From: Paenarthrobacter nitroguajacolicus
GTDB taxonomy: Bacteria > Actinomycetota > Actinomycetes > Actinomycetales > Micrococcaceae
Reading direction: 5' to 3'
DNA: 64,000 bases
Assembly: GCF_029952445.1 (NCBI RefSeq)
Contig: NZ_JAQPPK010000018.1
Location: forward strand, 1-64,000
Below are positions 61,050 through 64,000 of the stretch, in pieces (the stretch's first letter is position 1; each line of letters opens with the position of its first letter). The position numbers and the translations under genes are program-made. Below the pieces are notes generated by a model that saw only the letters and a program-made list of their open reading frames with translations, had not been told where the DNA came from and did no database searches.

Positions 61050-61505
61050 ATGTCTGAAATATCTGATGGAACTGCCACCACCACCAGCAAGACTTTCAGC
61101 CGTGAGACGCGGGTAGCCAATACCATCGACGCACCTCCAGCTACCGTGTGGGGACTGCTAACGGATGCCAAGAGCTACCCGGTGTGGAATTCCACCATCG
61201 TGTCTTTGGAAGGCGAAATCGCCCCGGGATCGAAGATCAAGCTTGTGTCTACGCTGGATCCCAGCCGGACTTTCAATCTCAAAGTCAAGGAATTCCAGGC
61301 ACCAACCAAGCTCGCGTGGGGTGATGCCATGGGGACCAGGATCTACACAATTACAGAGACCAACGATGGCCGGTCCCGTTTTGAGATGTACGAGAAAATC
61401 GGTGGCCCCATCTTCCCGCTGTTCGCCAACAAGATCCCGTCCTTTGATGACAGCTTCACGCAGTTCGCGGCTGACCTGAAGACTGCAGCCGAAAAGGCCA
61501 GCTAG
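61050..61505 (+). CDS. SRPBCC family protein (polyketide cyclase-like)
   Basis: A 151-residue protein with the START-like fold pattern: RVANTIDAPPATVWGLLTDA at the N-terminus, then YPVWNSTIVSLEGEIAPGSK, and a long C-terminal helix. SRPBCC proteins bind hydrophobic ligands in a deep cavity; no function can be assigned. ATG 61050. Confidence 0.82.
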   Translation: MSEISDGTATTTSKTFSRETRVANTIDAPPATVWGLLTDAKSYPVWNSTIVSLEGEIAPGSKIKLVSTLDPSRTFNLKVKEFQAPTKLAWGDAMGTRIYTITETNDGRSRFEMYEKIGGPIFPLFANKIPSFDDSFTQFAADLKTAAEKAS

Positions 61506-61647
61506 ACCCGCAACGGGCGAACGAGCAAAGGGATCGCCAAAGCCCCCAGGGCGTTAAGGATTCGTCAAGAAATCCCTGTTTCCCGCCTGTTCTGTCCCTG
61601 GTGGTGTTAGTTTGGCGCACGACGCCAACCCACCAGGAAGATCGGGC

Positions 61648-63045
61648 ATGACTGAACGCTCCCTCATTCGCCGCAGCCCTCTGCAGTTGGCTGTTGCTGA
61701 CGCAGGAAAGCGTCTGATCCCTATACTGCTGCACCCGGTCCGCCTGGTGCCTCTGGCATTCCTGGCGGTGATCATCCTCGGGGCCTGCATCCTCATGTTG
61801 CCGATTTCCCGGACGGGGGAGACCGACGACATCTTCACCACGGCCATGTTCACCGCCGTTTCGTCCGTCTGCGTCACCGGCCTCGTCACTGTTGACACTG
61901 CCACGTTCTGGACGCCTTTCGGGCATGCGGTGATCATGGGACTGATTCAAGTGGGCGGCTTTGGGATCATGTCCCTGGCTACGCTGCTGGCCTTGTTTGT
62001 GCGCAAGACCATCGGCCTCCGCGGCCAGCTGGTGGCGCAATCAGAGACCCACACCCTGAACTTCGGCGACGTGAAGTCGGTGCTGTTCAGGGTCCTGGGA
62101 ATCATGGCTTTCTTCGAGGCCGCCACCGCGCTGGTCCTCACCGTGCGCTTCTGGATTGCTTACGACGACGACCTCGGCACAGCGATCTGGCACGGCATTT
62201 TCCACGCGGTTTCCGCTTTCAACAATGCCGGCTTCGCCCTGTATAGCGACAACCTCATCGGCTTCGCGGAGGACCCGTGGATCATCGTGCCCATCTGCGC
62301 GGCCATCGTTGCTGGTGGCCTGGGTTTCCCGGTGATCATCCAGTTGCTGAGGAACCCTTTCAAGATGAAGGACTGGACGATTCACCTTCGCCTGACTGTC
62401 TTCGGCTCGTTGTTGTTGCTGACGGTGGGCATTGGGCTGTTCGCCTTCTTCGAGTGGAACCGCCCCGAGACCCTGGGACCGCTTAGTTTCGGCGGCAAAC
62501 TCTTGGGTTCCCTGGCGGGCGGGGTGTTCCCGAGGACTGCGGGCTTCAACAGCATTGACTACGGTGCGGCTACGCCGGAGACCTTGATGATCACGAACAT
62601 CTTGATGTTCATCGGTGGTGGTAGCGCAGGAACCGCAGGCGGTATCAAGATCACCACTTTCCTGGTCCTGGGCTTCGCCATCTGGAACGAAGTCCGCGGG
62701 CGCGAGCAAGTCACCATCGCACACCGTTCCGTCAGTTCCTCCACCCAGAGGCAGGCCCTCACGGTGGCCTTGCTGGGTGTTGGCGCGGTCATCATGGGGA
62801 CGCTGTTGCTCCTCATGTCCACCGACTACAGCCTGGAGAAGGTGCTGTTCGAAACCATCTCCGCGTTCGGAACCGTGGGCTTGAGCACCGGAATCACGTA
62901 CCACTTGCCGCCTACGGCCGAATGGGTCCTGATGGCCCTGATGTTCACCGGCCGCATTGGCTCCGTCACGGTCGCCTCAGCCATCGCCCTGTCCTCCCGG
63001 CCGCGGTTGTTCAATCTCCCTGAGGAACGCCCGATCATCGGTTAA
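61648..63045 (+). CDS. TrkH/KtrB-type potassium transporter subunit
   Basis: A 465-residue membrane protein with four pore-loop units. The selectivity-filter regions include SSVCVTGLVTVDT, FNNAGFALYSDN, PRTAGFNSIDYG and FGTVGLSTGITYHL, as in KtrB. Such subunits need a cytoplasmic RCK partner (KtrA/TrkA), which is not in this window. Start ATG 61648 follows AGGAAG. It would import K+ for osmotic balance. Confidence 0.9.
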   Translation: MTERSLIRRSPLQLAVADAGKRLIPILLHPVRLVPLAFLAVIILGACILMLPISRTGETDDIFTTAMFTAVSSVCVTGLVTVDTATFWTPFGHAVIMGLIQVGGFGIMSLATLLALFVRKTIGLRGQLVAQSETHTLNFGDVKSVLFRVLGIMAFFEAATALVLTVRFWIAYDDDLGTAIWHGIFHAVSAFNNAGFALYSDNLIGFAEDPWIIVPICAAIVAGGLGFPVIIQLLRNPFKMKDWTIHLRLTVFGSLLLLTVGIGLFAFFEWNRPETLGPLSFGGKLLGSLAGGVFPRTAGFNSIDYGAATPETLMITNILMFIGGGSAGTAGGIKITTFLVLGFAIWNEVRGREQVTIAHRSVSSSTQRQALTVALLGVGAVIMGTLLLLMSTDYSLEKVLFETISAFGTVGLSTGITYHLPPTAEWVLMALMFTGRIGSVTVASAIALSSRPRLFNLPEERPIIG

Positions 63046-63198
63046 GTGCGGCTAAAGCCTCAACCTAGGTCGGCCAGGGTCGTCAGTTGTTTCAGCCTCT
63101 TCCCGGGGGAGGGGCGCGGACGTAGGCTGTGATTTGGAGAGCCGGGAAGCCTGGTCGGCCCGCAGTGCGTTGTGCCCGCGGACCGATCGTGGCATCCG

Positions 63199-63219
63199 CC
63201 TTGGTCGGTTGGACCAAGG
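63199..63219. promoter_or_regulatory. 8-bp inverted repeat before the ABC ATPase gene
   Basis: CCTTGGTC and GACCAAGG pair perfectly around a five-base gap, ending 13 bases before the ABC ATPase start. It may be an operator or a hairpin in the mRNA leader; no regulator is adjacent in the window. Confidence 0.4.
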
Positions 63220-63232
63220 GACAGGAACCGCC

Positions 63233-64000
63233 ATGCCGTCAGCATCAGCACCGGTCATCGAAGCCGTGCAGCTCACTAAATCGTTCGGAAAAACGCATGC
63301 CTTGGACGGGCTGGATTTGCACGTGGGGGAGGGCGAGGTCCACGGCTTTCTGGGTCCTAACGGGGCGGGTAAATCCACAACGTTGCGCATCCTCCTGGGA
63401 CTCATTCGTCCGACGTCGGGGACTGTGCGTGTCTTTGGCCTGGATCCTTGGCAGGACCCGGTCCGCGCCCACCAGAACGTGGCCTACGTTCCCGGGGATG
63501 TGAGCCTGTGGCCGAACCTCTCCGGTGGCGAAATCATTGATCTTCTCACCGGGCTGCGTGGGGGAGCTGATGAACCGTTGCGCCGTGTCCTGATTGAGGA
63601 GTTCGAATTGGACCCGCGGCGGAAGGCCCGGACGTATTCGAAGGGGAATCGCCAGAAGGTGGCGTTGATCGCGGCCTTCGCCCATCCAGCCCGTCTGTAT
63701 CTTCTTGATGAACCCAGCGCCGGCCTGGATCCCGTGATGGAGTCTGTGTTCCGCCGCCAGGTTCAGCGCGTCACCGCCGAGGGTGCCACGGTGTTGTTAT
63801 CCAGCCATATCCTCAGCGAGGTGGAGCAGCTCTGCCAACGGGTGACCATTATTCGAGCCGGTCGTGCCGTTGAATCGGGGACGTTGTCGGAGTTGCGGCA
63901 TCTGCAGCTGACACATTTCCGTGTGGAAGCCGCCGACCCGTCCTTGCTGGCAGTCCTGCCCGGGGTGCAGGACCTGATTGTCGACGGCGGCGTGGTTGAG
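63233..64000 (+). CDS. ABC transporter ATP-binding protein (partial, runs off the window)
   Basis: The first 256 codons are present. Walker A is GPNGAGKST, the signature reads [14 protein letters not shown] and Walker B is [13 protein letters not shown], with the H-loop in LLSSHILSE. The signature YSKGN (instead of LSGGQ) and LDEPSAGLD are common in drug or polyketide export ATPases of the DrrA/CcmA type. ATG 63233 follows ACAGGAA. The permease gene should lie just beyond the right edge. Confidence 0.85.
   Translation, partial: MPSASAPVIEAVQLTKSFGKTHALDGLDLHVGEGEVHGFLGPNGAGKSTTLRILLGLIRPTSGTVRVFGLDPWQDPVRAHQNVAYVPGDVSLWPNLSGGEIIDLLTGLRGGADEPLRRVLIEEFELDPRRKARTYSKGNRQKVALIAAFAHPARLYLLDEPSAGLDPVMESVFRRQVQRVTAEGATVLLSSHILSEVEQLCQRVTIIRAGRAVESGTLSELRHLQLTHFRVEAADPSLLAVLPGVQDLIVDGGVVE

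Noticed and set aside
1..64000. tRNA, rRNA, insertion sequences, prophage or integrase
   Set aside because: I looked for cloverleaf-like segments, transposase and integrase motifs and terminal repeats and found none I could support.

Overview
The window reads as high-GC Gram-positive (actinobacterial) chromosome, most like the Arthrobacter/Paenarthrobacter group of the Micrococcales. This rests on high GC by eye, many GTG/TTG starts, 1-4 base stop/start overlaps, actinobacterial families (GAF-ANTAR, SelO, SRPBCC, a TetR-controlled phenylacetate regulon) and no transposases, phage genes, rRNA or tRNA. It looks like ordinary chromosome with a few accessory patches. The genus is inference.

Layout. 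0.1-7.5 kb: CPBP protease, Mn2+ transporter behind an MntR-type box, an antibiotic-resistance-like ABC-F protein, an AnsP-like permease, a dienelactone hydrolase and a pentapeptide-repeat protein. 7.6-18.3 kb: phenylacetate genes paaJ-paaF-paaH, paaZ, and paaI-paaK-paaR, interrupted by an acetyltransferase, a tyrosine phosphatase and a glycosyltransferase. 18.4-24.3 kb: a signalling patch with a TPR protein translationally coupled to a GGDEF-EAL enzyme, a divergent secreted 56-residue peptide carrying IGWWPN twice, a histidine kinase with a pseudo-receiver, and a small STAS-like protein. 24.3-27.4 kb: methyltransferase and oligopeptidase B. 27.6-36.4 kb: a polysaccharide cluster (three glycosyltransferases, flippase, PIG-L deacetylase, GT39 protein, frameshifted beta-helix gene). 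36.4-40.8 kb: hybrid histidine kinase overlapping a REC-GGDEF response regulator. 41.2-42.8 kb: LysM surface protein and a low-molecular-weight phosphatase. 43.0-48.0 kb: paaABCDE-paaG. 48.0-64.0 kb: mixed genes including a PQQ-propeller lipoprotein, an SDR/MerR pair, SelO, MarR, AraC/DUF2000, GAF-ANTAR, a GH26 beta-mannanase, a TrkH-type K+ channel subunit and the start of an ABC exporter ATPase.

How it works together. The three paa blocks encode the full route from phenylacetate to acetyl-CoA and succinyl-CoA: PaaK activation, PaaABCE epoxidation (PaaD for maturation), PaaG isomerisation, PaaZ ring opening and oxidation, then PaaF/PaaH/PaaJ beta-oxidation, with PaaI as thioesterase. All four promoter regions carry a related inverted repeat, so the TetR protein (PaaR) probably controls them as one regulon. 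Two c-di-GMP enzymes flank the polysaccharide cluster, and one glycosyltransferase in it ends in a GGDEF-like tail that keeps an I-site-like RxxD. This suggests c-di-GMP control of exopolysaccharide. The candidate new system is the peptide / TPR / GGDEF-EAL module at 19.0-21.9 kb, which has the layout of a peptide-sensing (Rap/Phr-like) switch wired to c-di-GMP.
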